A DNA stretch of 64,000 nucleotides from Stenogyne calaminthoides (lineage: Eukaryota > Streptophyta > Magnoliopsida > Lamiales > Lamiaceae). The position numbers were made by a program, and so were the translations under genes. The stretch spans positions 17,478,175-17,542,174 of the forward strand of contig JBBCBC010000025.1 of the NCBI GenBank assembly GCA_037126765.1. The letters run 5' to 3'. Positions 1 through 11,527 of the stretch are shown here, one piece after another; the stretch's first letter is position 1, and every line of letters begins with the position of its first letter. The notes below the pieces were generated by a model. That model was given only the letters and a program-made list of their open reading frames with translations, made no database searches and had not been told where the DNA came from.

Positions 1-724
1 TTTGTCTTCCATAAATATCTACATACACATTCACCACCCTAGGTGCCTTGGCAGTATCCTGTGTATGAGTGCCAGCCTTAGCATGAACATGAGCCTTAGA
101 TTTCTTCTTGGGTTCAGGCCTCTTCTTCCAATGATTTGGACTTGGTGCAGCTGGTCTATATCTCTGCTGACTTGGGTTCAGGAAACCTTTACCCTTAGAC
201 AAGTGGGGTTTAGGTTGCCTGTACTGAAATTGTAGTGTTTCAGTAATCTGAGGACTTGGTCTCCTCAGTTGAGAATTTCTCGGCTGAGTGTTTCTCTTCT
301 GAAGATTCCTCTGATGGTTCAGTGCAGATTTCTTTAGGTTGGTATTCTTAGCCTGAGGCTGCGAAGTACTGGCCTGAGGATTTCCTACTGAGTGTTCAGG
401 TTTTCTAGCCTTTACCTGAGGTTTGAGCTTTCCTTCCTGAACCTTCAGGTTCTCTGAAACCATAGGTCCTTTACCCTTGTCTAAAACGTGGGGTTGTTCT
501 TCAATAAGAATATCAGTACAAACCGCCGGTTTAACAAAGACAGTCTTAGTGCCACTAGAAGAAGCAACATTCAGATGACCTTGTGAGGTTCCCCCTGGAT
601 TATATCCCAATCCAGCCTTTATAGTTGCAGGTCTTTGATAACTCTGAATTTCATCTATTGCTTTAGATGCAGAATTCAATAGAGCTACCTTTCTCCACAA
701 GTTATCCTCACTTTTCTTTAGAGT

Positions 725-1377
725 TTAATGTTTCTCAAAGAGGCCATTGAATTCAGTCCTAATGAGTTTATTCTCTTCAGTGGACTTCTCTAACTTTCCT
801 TTCAGGGCCTCTATCAGTTTCTCTTTCTCTAGGAGCTGTACTTTCAGAACATCTAGTTCATCAGTAGCTCCCATTAATTGAGAAGTGATCTCAGCAGCAT
901 TAGAGTTTTTCCACTTCAGATTCTCAGCAGTCAGTTCCTCATTCTGCTCTTGAGTTTCAATGAACAGTTCTTGTAACACAGAATAGTCCTTCATCAGATT
1001 CTCAAGAGAATCCATCAGGTCAAAATTACTGGTTACCGATGAACTTGATAACTTAGGTACTTGTGTAGGAGCAGCAATAGAGATAGAAGAATTAACCTCC
1101 TCAATGGCAACAAGGCAAACATCATCACTATCACTATCTGAGAACATTTCTTCTGAAGAGTTAGATCATTCTTCAGAGTGTTCTTCTTCTTCAGCAACCA
1201 TAGCCTTCTTGCTTGAGTTCTTCTTGTCTCTTTTGGCTTGCCTTTCCTTTCTTTCCTTGGAGCTTAGCTCAGGACAGTCATATTGGAAGTGACCCTTCTT
1301 TTTGCAGTTGTAGCATCTGTTGGTATCATCATCCTGATCACTCTCCTCCTTGGTCTTTGAGTCCTTCTTTCTGGATG
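725..1377 (-). pseudogene. A1 gag, zinc-knuckle and coiled-coil part
   Basis: This continues the A1 gag on the far side of the inserted LTR. The minus-strand frame below 1377 contains a CCHC knuckle (CYNCKKKGHFQYDC) followed by Lys/Glu-rich and acidic stretches. A second frame (1147-725) holds a predicted coiled coil rich in Leu, Glu and Lys. The two frames differ by a small indel near 1160. A stop at 725 replaces a codon that is open in A2. From 724 down to 1 the homology to the gag-protease spacer of A2 (39.85-40.56 kb) continues in broken frames. Confidence 0.85.
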
Positions 1378-1382
1378 AAGAC
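1378..1382. repeat. Target-site duplication, left copy (aagac)
   Basis: Five bases aagac immediately left of the insertion at 1383. The identical partner is at 4244-4248. Joining the flanks restores the continuity of the A1 gag as seen in A2 near 41240. Confidence 0.85.
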
Positions 1383-1643
1383 TGATGGTCCCGATTTTGA
1401 GTGGATAACCCATGTGCATGCGGAAGACTTGTGTAATGCATATAAAACAGGGGTGAGGGTAGAGTGATTCCTATTTTTCGCGTTTAAAGTTCATGTGTGT
1501 TGTTTTGCTTATAATCAAATGCATATGACAAGTAAGAACATAAAGCAGTAAAGAACACACGATTTTATAGTGGTTCGGACGAAACTCGTCCTACATCCAC
1601 TCTTCCCTTAATATAGGGGCACCTACTTAACCGACTTAACCAA

Positions 1644-1813
1644 CGGGACTTATCTCCCTCTCGGGATTGCCTATAGATGTTTACCGAGTTCACACTCAAA
1701 CGGGACTTATCACCCTCACAGGATTTCCTATAGATGTTTACCGAGTTCACACTCAAACGGGACTTATCACCTTCACGGGATTGCCTATAGATGTTTACCG
1801 AGTTCACACTCAA
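1644..1813. repeat. 57-bp tandem repeat, three copies
   Basis: Three head-to-tail units begin with cgggacttatc at 1644, 1701 and 1758. Each continues into cctatagatgtttaccgag and cacactcaa. They lie inside the left LTR of the chimeric insertion. A related but shorter arrangement is found in the LTR at 48058-49310 (around 48310-48430). Confidence 0.9.
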
Positions 1814-2324
1814 CCGATCCCAGAAATCAGAAACTAGAATCCCTAGTCTGAAATCTTGCGGTAACAACCTTAACCTAACTTTTGGGTTTGGGTAAAGATT
1901 TGTTTGGTTTCCAACTAGGTTGAGATTTTCCCTTACATTTGTTTAGCCTCAATGCTAAGGATTGGAAAATCTCTCTAAGCTTAGGATATTACATTTGTGC
2001 TTAGTTCTAGGGTAGAACACTCTTGAATATATGCGTGTATTTCTAGCTTTGTGTTCTATGGTGGAGATGCTAGATGATTTAGCTCTGTACGCATTTCTCA
2101 CATCTTTTCCACACTTGATAATGAAGGAAGAACTTGTATTTATAGTGTGGATTTGAATGTTACCGTTGGAGAGAATCACATTCAAATCCATACTATTCTG
2201 TAGCTTTTTGCAGCTTTTTCAGGCTTGTCGTCTTCCTCTCATTGGTCCACGTCAGCTGATTCTAACGGCTATATTCTTCAGGATCTTCTGAGTCTCAGGA
2301 TCTTTAGTTCTATCTGAGCATTTA

Positions 2325-2490
2325 GGTTATCGAGCTACGAGCCGGAGTTATCCGAGCCTTCGGGTTATCGAGCCTTTGTTATCTCGAGCATCTATGGTTT
2401 TTATCGAGCCTTCAGGTTATCCGAGCCGCCAGTTATCCGAGCCTTCAAAGTTATTTGAGCATCGGGTTATCTCGAGCCTTCGAGGTTCAA
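2325..2490. repeat. Degenerate short tandem repeat (gagccttc / ttatc)
   Basis: About seven imperfect units of the form ggttatc-cgagcctt lie in the left LTR of the chimeric insertion. The unit looks like the ctgagtcttcagg minisatellite of the other LTRs, with ctga written as cga and tcag as tcg. That is the base-level pattern described among the findings. Confidence 0.7.
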
Positions 2491-3839
2491 GAACTAACTC
2501 GAGTCTCGTGGTTTCTTGATTCAGACTTTTTTCTTCGGACCTTATGCGATCGGGCATACTTCGAGGCCATCGAGTTCGGCTCTTTCATTGGAAGTCACAT
2601 TGATCAAATTTATATCGATTCGATCCGTCGGCTCGACCGATCAGATCAACATTTTCTTCGGATCAACATATCGGGGATAGCATCGTCATTCAGATCGAGT
2701 TAGCATATCGGATTATCATTCGATTCGATCTGGCCCGATCTTGATCGGTCTCATCGCTTCATTCCGATCGATCGCAACCTTCTCTTCCGATTTCTTTGGC
2801 TTTAGCTTTTCTTCACATCTGATTTGCACAGCTCATCTGTTGACTCGGAACTCATCTAACTCATCTGATCTCGATTATTCTCGTCTACAGCCTCATCTGA
2901 TCTCGATCATCTTCTTCTGATTTTGTGAGTTCCCCCTCAATTTGTTCTCTCGTTCCCCCTTAACTTGTTACCTGTAAATTAGCTTGAATAACACAAAGTG
3001 ATAATGTTTTGGCATAATTTATCAAAACTAAAATATCCCAACAATTTCTCCCTTTTTGATAATGATGCCAAACATTTAAAATATATGCATTTTCAGAGCA
3101 ACTTCTCTTAAGTGGTTCCAACATTTAAAATAAATGGATTATCCAAACTCAAAGTTAGGTTAAGTTTGTTGTGGTTCCAACTGGAAATCTATCCTAGTGT
3201 TTATGTAGCCAAATGCTAGAGGATAGGATTTCTAAGCTAAGAACAATGGGATGAACACTTAAGAATAATCTTCAAATTCGGTGTTCTTCGGGCGGAAATT
3301 CTGCTATAGTTTTTGCTTCTTTTTCAGTCTGCTCGATCCGGTCTCTCTTTCAATTTTGAAGAGCAATCCCATTTTATAGACCACGAAATCAAAGAGCCGT
3401 TGGAGAGCAATTTGAATTTCGGGCTATATTAGGTAGGTTGTAGGATATGATTGTGACGTGCTCCGAATATCGGCGTGGCCAAAGGCATGATTAGTCCCAT
3501 TTATGTCTGCAGCGTGAATCCCGCATTGTCAGCTCTTTTTGTGCACGTGTAGCTTTCTCTTTGGCTTCGCGAGGCGGTACTTCAGTATTTGTCCGTTAGA
3601 CGATTGATAGTCCTTTTGTAGAATATTCGTCTTGTCTGGTGTACCATTTTGGTTGACGCCAGGTGTGAACTGACTTGATCAGGTAACTGATCAGTCTACC
3701 TAGTAGAGTCTTCTGATGCAGATTGTCTTAGCACAATTTGCAGACTCGGCTGATGTAGGTCTTCTGGTCTTCTGGTAGTCTTCTGAACTTTAGGTGACTC
3801 TGAGCCTAAGTGTCTTCAGTCATACTGAGTCTTCAGGTT

Positions 3840-3970
3840 TGTTACTGAGTCTTCAGGTTTATCTGAGTCTTCAGGTTCATCTGAGTCTTCAGGCTTATCT
3901 GAGTCTTCAGGTTTAACTGAGTCTTCAGGTTTAACTGAGTCTTCAGGTTCATCTGAGTCTTCAGTGTCTT
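3840..3970. repeat. 18-bp minisatellite (ctgagtcttcaggttta)
   Basis: About seven near-identical 18-bp units based on tgagtcttcaggtttatc. In the sense of the family-B LTR they fall in U3, upstream of the TATA-like box. The apparent minus-strand reading frame of repeated NLKTQ is only a translation of this repeat. Confidence 0.9.
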
Positions 3971-4243
3971 CTGTATCTTCACCTGATCATCTGACTTCTT
4001 GTCTTCTGATTTGTTCTTAGCCTTCTGATCATCTGACCTTATCTGGTCATCTGATACTTCGACCTGACATATACATATTGAGTTCCCCCTCAATATGTGA
4101 CCTATCTTTTACATCAGCTATCTATACATTTCAGCTGGTCATCTTAATCTGATTCTAAGTCATCAGTCAGCTAACAGGTCTGACTGGTCCTATTACAACC
4201 TGTTTTGGAACTTCCATCAAAACTAAATACAAATTTCCCAACA

Positions 4244-4248
4244 AAGAC
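4244..4248. repeat. Target-site duplication, right copy (aagac)
   Basis: Right partner of the aagac duplication at 1378-1382, directly after the CCCAACA terminus. Confidence 0.85.
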
Positions 4249-4359
4249 CCTTCAGCTTTGTGGTCCTTCCTTTTCTCAGTGGATTTGTCCTCAACTTCTG
4301 AGTTATTCATGTTCCTATATCTTGTATTTTTTGTACTTTCCATATCTGCTCATCCTCTT

Positions 4360-4404
4360 GCTCATCCTGATTTTTGGCAACAATGCTCATCCTGATTTTT
4401 GGCA
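4360..4404. repeat. 25-bp tandem duplication in A1 gag
   Basis: The 20-mer gctcatcctgatttttggca occurs at 4360-4379 and again at 4385-4404. A2 has a single copy at this place. A2 also has about 35 bases between its counterparts of catatctgct and cctcttg that are missing here. Confidence 0.85.
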
Positions 4405-5159
4405 GGTGAGTTATCAGACTCTTTAGCTTTACAGGATTTTTCTTTAGCTTTGAAAGCTACATTCTTGCTAGATGATGATTCATCTTTGCTATCAGATTTC
4501 TTTGTTTTCTTATCAATCACAAATTCATAAGCTTTCAGTTCAGAGAAAACTTGTTGATATGGCATAGAATCAATGTTCTTGGTGTTTTCAATCACCACAA
4601 CATGTATATCCCACTTCTTAGATAGTCCTCTAAGAATTTTCAGAGCAACTTCTCTTTTTGGGTATCTTTTCCCAAGAGCATTCTGATCATTCATGATACT
4701 AGTGAATCTGACTTCCAGTTTATCAATAGATTCACCATCTTCCATTTTAAAGATGTCAAACTTTGCAATGGCAACAGATAGTTTGTTTTCCTTGATATGA
4801 TCTGTGCCTTGACACATGATAGCAAGTGTATCCCAAATTTCTTTGGCAGTTTCACAGTGAGAAATCATCCCCATAACACCATCATCAATAGTGCTATATA
4901 GAGTATCTTTAGCAATATAGTTTAAGTTGACTAACTTTCTCTCCTCAGGAGTAAGTTGGTCATCAGTCTTAGGGAGTTCATCTCTGGGATCATCTCTCTC
5001 AACATCAGTAATTCTAGGATTCACAACAGTGTATTCAAATGGTCCTTGAGAGACAACTCTCAACATCCTCTCATGTTTAGAATACAGATGTGTTTGCATT
5101 CTCAATCTCCATAAGTCATAGTTCTCAACAGAGAACATATGAAGTTTCTTAGAAGGCAT
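4362..5159 (-). pseudogene. A1 gag, N-terminal part (UBN2-like)
   Basis: A 265-codon minus-strand frame starts at ATG 5159 with MPSKKLHMFSVENYDLWRLR, the conserved start of this gag family and the same start as in A2 and A3. It carries the gag capsid-like region typical of plant copia elements, which builds the virus-like particle. It then runs out of frame at 4362-4405. There a deletion and a 25-bp tandem duplication replace sequence present in A2. The zinc-knuckle half lies beyond the insertion, at 725-1377. The original protein therefore cannot be made. Confidence 0.9.
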
Positions 5160-5270
5160 GATGAATGAGCCTTGTAAGATATCAGCAGTAAGATCTATTC
5201 AGTAGACCACAAAAGTCTCTTAGTAAACAAGACTATGGCTACCAAAGCAAGTGGTCAAAATGAACCACTG

Positions 5271-5281
5271 CTCTGATACCA
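5271..5281 (-). promoter_or_regulatory. A1 primer binding site
   Basis: The reverse complement reads TGGTATCAGAG, matching the 3' end of plant initiator tRNA-Met. It lies two bases inside the 5' LTR boundary at 5284 and fixes element orientation as minus. Confidence 0.88.
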
Positions 5282-5283
5282 CT

Positions 5284-7054
5284 TGTTGATCCCGGTGTAA
5301 ACGGGTCTTACACATGTATGGGGAGGGATACACGTGTTCAGTGATTTTTCAAACTTTTAAAACCTTGTTGATCAGTGAGTCAGGTTATCCTGAATATCAG
5401 TACTGATAAGCACAATTTGTCTTGAGTCGATGTCTGCTGAGACAATAACCCTGAACAACTTTCAGTGACTTCAAATTAACTCAACTGATCTGAGTGTCTT
5501 TAAAACAGAGTCCTGAGAGGTTTGGATCAGATAACTATCTTACTGAATACTCAGTTGAGTTTGTTCAGTTTGACAACAATCTGTTCTAGTTTATCAAGGG
5601 TGCGGAATGTGTAGGCCCCTAAGATTATACTCGTTTTATCTTGCTGAAAATCTTTATCACTTAATAAATCAGTGGTTAAGGTTGTGATCAGTTTAATGCA
5701 AACTCAGTGGATTGATTCCAACTAAATATCAGAAAACTCAGTATGCTTTCAGTAAATATATGCAACAGATAAAATGTAAAGTAGAAAGTAACACAACAAA
5801 TTATAGTGGTTCAGAGGCAAAGCTCCTACGTCTACTATCTCTGATCCTCAGAGAAATTCCTTAACTCACTTCTACTATAACCTCAAGCTTTCAGACTGAA
5901 CTCAGCAGCTTACTAACTTTCTCTATGAGTTTTCAGGCTGAATTACACTGCAGCTTACTAACTCAAACACACACAAGCTTTCAGACTGTCACAAGCAGCT
6001 TACTAACTTCTTCTCTAGAGTTTTCAGGCTGAACTCAACTGCAGCTTATTAACTCTTTAGAACTCTCACTCTCCAACAATCACACACACAAACTACCTAA
6101 TCAATAAGGTTTGGGTTTGGTTGGTTTCCAACTAAGGTGAGATATCCTTTTACAATGAAGAACAGGTGCAAAGGTTGGGATATCTCTTACTAAGCTTTGG
6201 ATACTTAATAGATTCTAAGCTTAGTAAATGAGCACTTTTCAAAGTGAAACACTTGGGAAATCTTAATACGAATGAGCTCTAGAGTTGCTTGATTTCCCAT
6301 AACCTTGATTGTTGCAAGGCCTTCTGTATTTATAGGCAACTCTCTAAGAGTCACTCTTGAAAAACTATCAGTTGGAAGAGATAGCATCAAGGGTTTCCTC
6401 TTTTGGTTAGTGGTAAACGACCACAATTAGGGTTTGAACGTGCCCTTGCATGGTTTGGGTAATATAGAGCCAAACAGCCAATCACCACTTTTTGTGAACT
6501 GTAAGATATCAGTCCTGATATTTCCTCAGTGAATTGTCGCTTTTAGTATCAGTAACGTACGTTGTTGCCGCCTCCTCATTGGTCGAAATCTTCCTTTGAA
6601 CAGAGACAAACAAAACGGCTCTTTGTAGGTCAACTATATTGATCTGATATGTTCCTTAATGTCCACGAATGTGTAATATACTCTTTGTTTGTACTAAGAA
6701 TGAACAAGACACTATTTACTTTGAAATAACTATTCAGGGTCTTATTGTGTCAGTACAAAACAGTCTTCAGGATCTTCGGTCTTCAGAATCTTCGGTCTTC
6801 AGGACTTTTAGGTCTTTCAGTATCTTTTGAGATTTCTAGACCTTCTATGTCTTCAGGATCTTCTGAGTCTTCAGACAAAATAAAGCAAACTTTAACAATC
6901 CTGATCTATATCTGCTGACTATACATGGTGCAGATAATCCTGATCCTAACACCTATAGAAAACTTGATCCTTATCTATCAAGTTGTTCTGATACATGTCA
7001 TACTTAGGAGTTTTGGGATATAATCAAAATCTTTATTAAATTCATCTCCCAACA
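5284..7054 (-). repeat. A1 5' LTR (family A)
   Basis: A 1,771-bp LTR from TGTTGATCCCGG (5284) to TTCATCTCCCAACA (7054). It aligns along its length with the LTRs of A2 and the solo LTR at 26527. On the minus strand a TATAAATA box lies at 6327-6334. The U3 part near 6760-6870 holds several gagtcttcagg-like repeats. It would drive minus-strand transcription of A1. Confidence 0.93.
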
Positions 7055-7335
7055 CACCCTTTCGTTCCCTCGGGGTACCCTATAAATAGCCTTAATTCTG
7101 ATCGTGGATCCAACTTACCGGCTTCCTTGTCCAACACGTATGTCGGACACCCCCAAATTTGCATGTGTCTTAAACTGGGCTTGCGCCCGGACCACAATTC
7201 CTTAGGGGTTTTGGGAACCGAATTGGATGGCACCAAATTTAGAATGTAAGTCGTTATTTCCAAGGCGTGACCCCAAAACGATTTGGGTAGATCCGCATAA
7301 CTCCTCATCGATCTGACCATTTTTAAAAGAGTTAT
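7055..7335 (-). pseudogene. Element D integrase, C-terminal piece
   Basis: The minus-strand translation gives LLKMVRSMRSYADLPKSFWG, then WSGRKPSLRHMQIWGCP and a GYPEGTKG motif. This is the integrase C-terminal region of a Ty1/copia element distinct from families A and B. It is cut on the left by A1 and on the right by B1. The upstream part of the same integrase resumes at 21464. Bases 7331-7335 (gttat) are the left target duplication of B1. Confidence 0.88.
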
Positions 7336-8880
7336 TGTTGGGAAATTTAGTTTTGATGAAAGTTCCAAAAACACATGTAATAGGACCCGGTCGGACTGTT
7401 GATCGATGTTTATATTACCGCTTATAGGAGACCCGGTTGATAATGATTGTATAGAATAACTGATGTAATAGATAGGTCACATATTGAGGGGGAACTCAAT
7501 ATGTATAGGTCAGATCTGAAGATTCAGAAGACAGCTGATATCCGACAGGCCAGAATGCAAAACCAGAACGGAAGATCAGATCGATCTGATCTAGTTAGAT
7601 AACTCAGCTGAAGTCATGAAGTTCAAACTTAGAATACTCGAAGATCAGATGACTTCGGAAGATCGGACGTAAGACCTACATCGCCGTAGGAGTTTGCCGG
7701 TTGAAGCTAAGTCAACAGCGCCGAAGACTCTATCGGGTAGATCGATCTACCCGATCGATCGTCGGCTCACTAAGTGAAAATCGATGTTTCACTTGATCAT
7801 ACGTCGATGATCTGAACAGAAAGAATGTCAACCTTAGTTGGAAGAACAACACTGCAAAGTAAGTCTTCCATCCAATAAGGAAGAGACACGTATGAACGGA
7901 GCTGATACTCGCGGGATTCGATGATGCTCTCTCCAACGGCTACAAATACATATTCACGCTTTCGGCCATGCCGCTCAAGACGTTCGCAAGTCTACCAAAA
8001 ATAAATTTGAAATTCAAATTGCTCTCCAACGGCTCTTTGATTTCAAGGTCTATAAATATGGGATCACACTTGAGTGAAGACACGGAAATTATCTGAAAAG
8101 CTTGACAAAACAAAAATGCTTTCAGATTTTCCGCACGAAGAACACAAACAAGAAGCTTATTCTATATAGTGTTCATCCCATAAGTTCTTAGCATAGAAAT
8201 CTTTTCATCTAGCTGTTAGGCTGCTTATACACAAGAAAAGATTTCATAGTTGGAACTAAAACAATCTTACCCAAACCCCAAGTTAGGATAAGTTGTTTAG
8301 CAAGATTTCAGTCTAGGGTTTCTAGATTTCTGGGATCGGTTGAGTGAGAACTCTTAAAACATCTGTTGGTGTACTGTGTTGGACTAACACACAAAACTAA
8401 GTCCAGTCGGTTAAGTCGGTTAAGTTGGTTAAGTTGGTGCCCCTTGTTATAGGGAAGAGTTAGGGATCGGTTTGTCGAACCACTATAAATCTTGTGTGCC
8501 TTTTTGCTTTGATTAACTGTTCTCACATCGCACAACTTTAAAGCGATACATATTCTAAGTTAAGATCAGTTAGCACCAAGCTTCTGATCTGATCAGACTT
8601 GACAATTTTGTCAACTGATTAAAATACCAACTTTGGAATCTGATTTATACAAACTGGTTTTTCACACGGGTAAAACTTAAGCTTCCGCACACATCAGTTA
8701 AACTGATAGTTTCGAACCGACCTGCTTTACAAAGGATCAAGAAGTTGATTATCAATCGGAATCGATTCACTCGCGACTCGATATTAATTTGCTATCACAC
8801 ACGATCAAGACGAAAAAGTTTTAAGTCTATTCACCCTCCCTCTAGACTTACGCCCTCACAAAACCCGTTCGGGACCTACA
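7336..8880 (+). repeat. B1 5' LTR
   Basis: A 1,545-bp LTR from TGTTGGGAAATTTAG to GGGACCTACA. A TATAAATA box lies at 8051-8058, about 290 bases before the short gttggtgcccc block. A primer site follows directly. Compared with the 3' LTR (20011-21446), differences cluster at CAG/CTG trinucleotides. Confidence 0.93.
7732..7755. repeat. Perfect 24-bp palindrome in B1 5' LTR
   Basis: The sequence around the centre gatc at 7742-7745 reads the same on both strands over 24 bases (atcgggtagatc on each strand). The 3' LTR and element E do not keep the palindrome, so it arose in this copy by base changes or consensus error. Confidence 0.85.
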
Positions 8881-8883
8881 AAG

Positions 8884-8895
8884 TGGTATCGAGTT
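8884..8895 (+). promoter_or_regulatory. B1 primer binding site, altered
   Basis: Reads tggtatcgagtt where the other elements have TGGTATCAGAG. One A is missing from TCAG. Such a change should impair annealing to initiator tRNA-Met, yet the position and spacing after the LTR end (8880) are otherwise normal. Confidence 0.85.
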
Positions 8896-9018
8896 GTTGG
8901 TTCTCTGAGACCCATCGACTCGTGTATCATCGATTCTTGAGGAAGAATCTTTGTGGTCAAGCTGGCCCGATCTTAAAAAACCGTTTTAAAACTCATTCAT
9001 TTTCCAAAATCACTCAGC

Positions 9019-10480
9019 ATGGATAACACCTCAGGTATGTATCATGATCTGCCGAAGTTCTCAATCGATGAGTATGCAGATTGGGCCATATATATGTCCA
9101 ACCATCTAGGCTCGATCAGTGGGAGAATGATGGAAGTCATTGAAAGAGGACCCATCATTATTTATCACGACAACCCCGGTCGGGAGGAGATCGGACTTTG
9201 CCCTCGAAGTCTCGTACGAAAAAGCCCAGCCTTGATGGATGCAGAAGAGAGGAAACTGCATACTCTAGATACTATCGCAAGGCATATTATCATGAAAACA
9301 ATGGATAAGGTCACCAAAGAAAAGATTAAGTATCTCAAATCTGCGAAAGCAATGTGGGATACTCGCCGAGATTTTTAGGAAACGAATCAGATAAAAGACA
9401 GTAGTCTACAAGTTTAACCGTGAAGTTCGAGAAACCCAAGATCTTTTCAACTAAAACCATCAACTAACTCGATGGAAGAATTACTATGTCTATAAACAAG
9501 CTTCGAGAACTTTGGTAGAGATGTCCGATAAAGATATCAACTACAAAATTTAAGGTCTCTCACCAAGAAGTGGGATATGAAGGTCACGGTGATCAAGGAT
9601 TGCCAAGACATCTCAAAAATGAAACCAAGCAAATTTTGTTCTTGAGCCTTAAAGCTCACGAAGTTCGACGGATTGAGAGAGGACAAGCGGATGAAGATGA
9701 GGTGCCCGCTGAAGCCTCAACTTCAAAATCAGTTGCTTTTAAGGCAACCAGCAGCAGAACGAAGGCCAACGAACCTATTGGGAATATAATGAGTCAGGCA
9801 GAACAGATCGCTCTGCTTACCAGGAAGCTTGAGAAGTCAGACGTCCAACTTGGTAAGTATCGAAGATTTTATAAGGACTATCAACATAGTCGAGAAAGAA
9901 GTAGGAGATCAGCCAACAGATCTCCAGAAAGAACAAGATCTGATGATCGGAGGGATCACAGAGATGAAAGGAAGAGAGATAGTCTGAATGAGGAAAGAAG
10001 AGAAACCAATCGATGAAGAAGCTCGGGACTACTATCGAAAGGCAAGTCACCCATGCGGAAGGAGTGATTCACCTGGAAAGAAAGATTCGGTGGATCAAGG
10101 AGCATGCTTCAACTGTGAGAAGCCAGGTCACTATAGTGCAGACTGTCCAGAGCTGACGCCGAGAGAGAGGGAAGAAAAGAGGAATGTAAGAGAGCAACGC
10201 TGTGGGAAAGGGCCATGGTTTGCCGTACGTCGAGAATAGACGATTCTATCCGCCTCCGAGGACTCTGGATGATCCTCTCAGAGAAGACTTCGCCGACAAG
10301 AGTGCGTCGACTTCTATGAAAATGAAGATCCGATATTCTCTTGACGATGATGAGATCGCGCGATGGCGGGGAGGACCAACTGAGGTAAACCTCCAAACTT
10401 ACTCGTTTCGCTTCTACACCGCTATCATTAGCACACCCTTGGGGGAGATCGACCTCGACTCTACTCGAGCAATTGCTTGA
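9019..10480 (+). pseudogene. B1 gag, frameshifted
   Basis: Starts at ATG 9019 with MDNTSGMYHDLPKFSIDEYA, matching the gag start of element E (58544, minus strand). It breaks after 119 codons (stop at 9376) and continues in other frames (9570-10016, 9988-10239, 10202-10480). A CCHC knuckle, CFNCEKPGHYSADC, is intact at 10105-10146 behind an Arg/Ser/Asp-rich stretch. The role in the family is the particle and nucleocapsid protein. At least three frameshifts make it non-functional. Confidence 0.85.
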
Positions 10481-11527
10481 AGATCTCTCAAATGCATGAG
10501 ACACTTATGCTATAGTGGAAGTGAAAATGATAAGTCGAGGACCGTAAATAATCACTTGCTAAAAAAAAATGATCTATGTAAAGCCTGGCTTTCGAAAGCA
10601 ACCGAGGAATTTAAAATTCTCGGTTAAAGCTTCGATCGGAGAAGAGATCAAAGATCAGCAATTAACAAACAAACAAGTCGATGACTTCAAAATCCTACAA
10701 GCAAAATTCGATGATCCAAAAGCATGAAAGTCTAAAAATCATCCGAGGATGATCTGCGCGTAAGAAAATGGAAGTTTTTTCAAAATCATCTAAAATCGTT
10801 CAAGACATGAACGCCTATTTTCGAACAACGATTAATAAGAAGGGACTTGGCTATGACAACCCTTCCACATCCTCAAAAGCCCCTACCGATTCATCTCAAA
10901 AAAGGTGTATTGATTTGTTTTCGACAAAGATACATCAAAAGCCAAATATGTATCTAATAAGGAAAAGGACGATTGAAGCGGTAAGTGCGGTGGGAACGGG
11001 AAAGAAAATGAACCCCAATTTGGTAAAGCATCAGCCGAGAAATCAACAGAAGAACCCAGTTCTTCTGAAGAAACCTCAACCTAATCAACAGATCAGGAAT
11101 CAGAAAAGACAACCTGTAAAAGGGAAGTACAATCGAGACCCAATCAAGGTCACCGCCTTAATAAGCATGCTTCGTAAACCTTGCAAAAACCACCTATGCC
11201 TAAAAGATATGAATCTTTTAATGGTAGCGGTCATTACCTACCCTTATAATCGAAATCTAGTCAACTTTTTGAACCCCTTTGGATAAGAAGAAGACAAACA
11301 GAAAAGGAAAATCCCAAATCTTCTAATTCATCCAAGGTTCACACTAATAATCATACAAAACAGAAAGCATATAAAGAGATGTATGATTATGTTGATGTGT
11401 ATGGGAGATAAATCGATATTCGATCTAACCGATCACAATAGAAGTGCTTTCGCTTTGTATGGCTTCCCAAAACTAATCCTAACCCTCGGGACCCAATCTA
11501 AAAAGGGGTACCTAAAACCTGATCTGA

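Larger units (their letters stand above)
1383..4243 (-). mobile_element. Chimeric LTR insertion inside A1 gag
   Basis: A 2,861-bp insertion starts TGATGGTCCC, ends CCCAACA and is flanked by perfect aagac repeats (1378-1382 and 4244-4248). Outside it the A1 gag is continuous. The left part (1383 to about 3037) is one LTR on the minus strand, ending AAAATATCCCAACA and followed by a polypurine-tract complement (ttctccctttttgat). After only about 70 bases of interior the sequence jumps into the middle of a family-B LTR that runs to 4243 with the usual family-B end. It therefore looks like an element reduced to a 3' LTR plus a partial 5' LTR of another subfamily. A TATA-like box (minus strand) lies near 3372-3380. 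Confidence 0.85.
1..7054 (-). mobile_element. Ty1/copia (SIRE/Maximus-like) element A1, 5' part
   Basis: This is the 5' portion of a minus-strand family-A copia element that leaves the window on the left. Read on the minus strand it has a 5' LTR (5284-7054), a primer binding site (5271-5281), a short leader, and a gag running from 5159 down to position 1. Its sequence is collinear with A2 (40-44 kb), which identifies the family. It is inserted in the integrase of element D, whose remnant resumes at 7055. Bases 7055-7059 (caccc) should be one copy of its target duplication; the partner lies outside the window. The gag is interrupted by the insertion at 1383-4243. Confidence 0.93.

Noticed and set aside
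1644..1813. CRISPR-like repeat series
   Set aside because: The 57-bp units are contiguous without unique spacers, in a plant LTR.
3842..4093. 83-codon frame with repeated NLKTQ
   Set aside because: It is the translation of an 18-bp LTR minisatellite.
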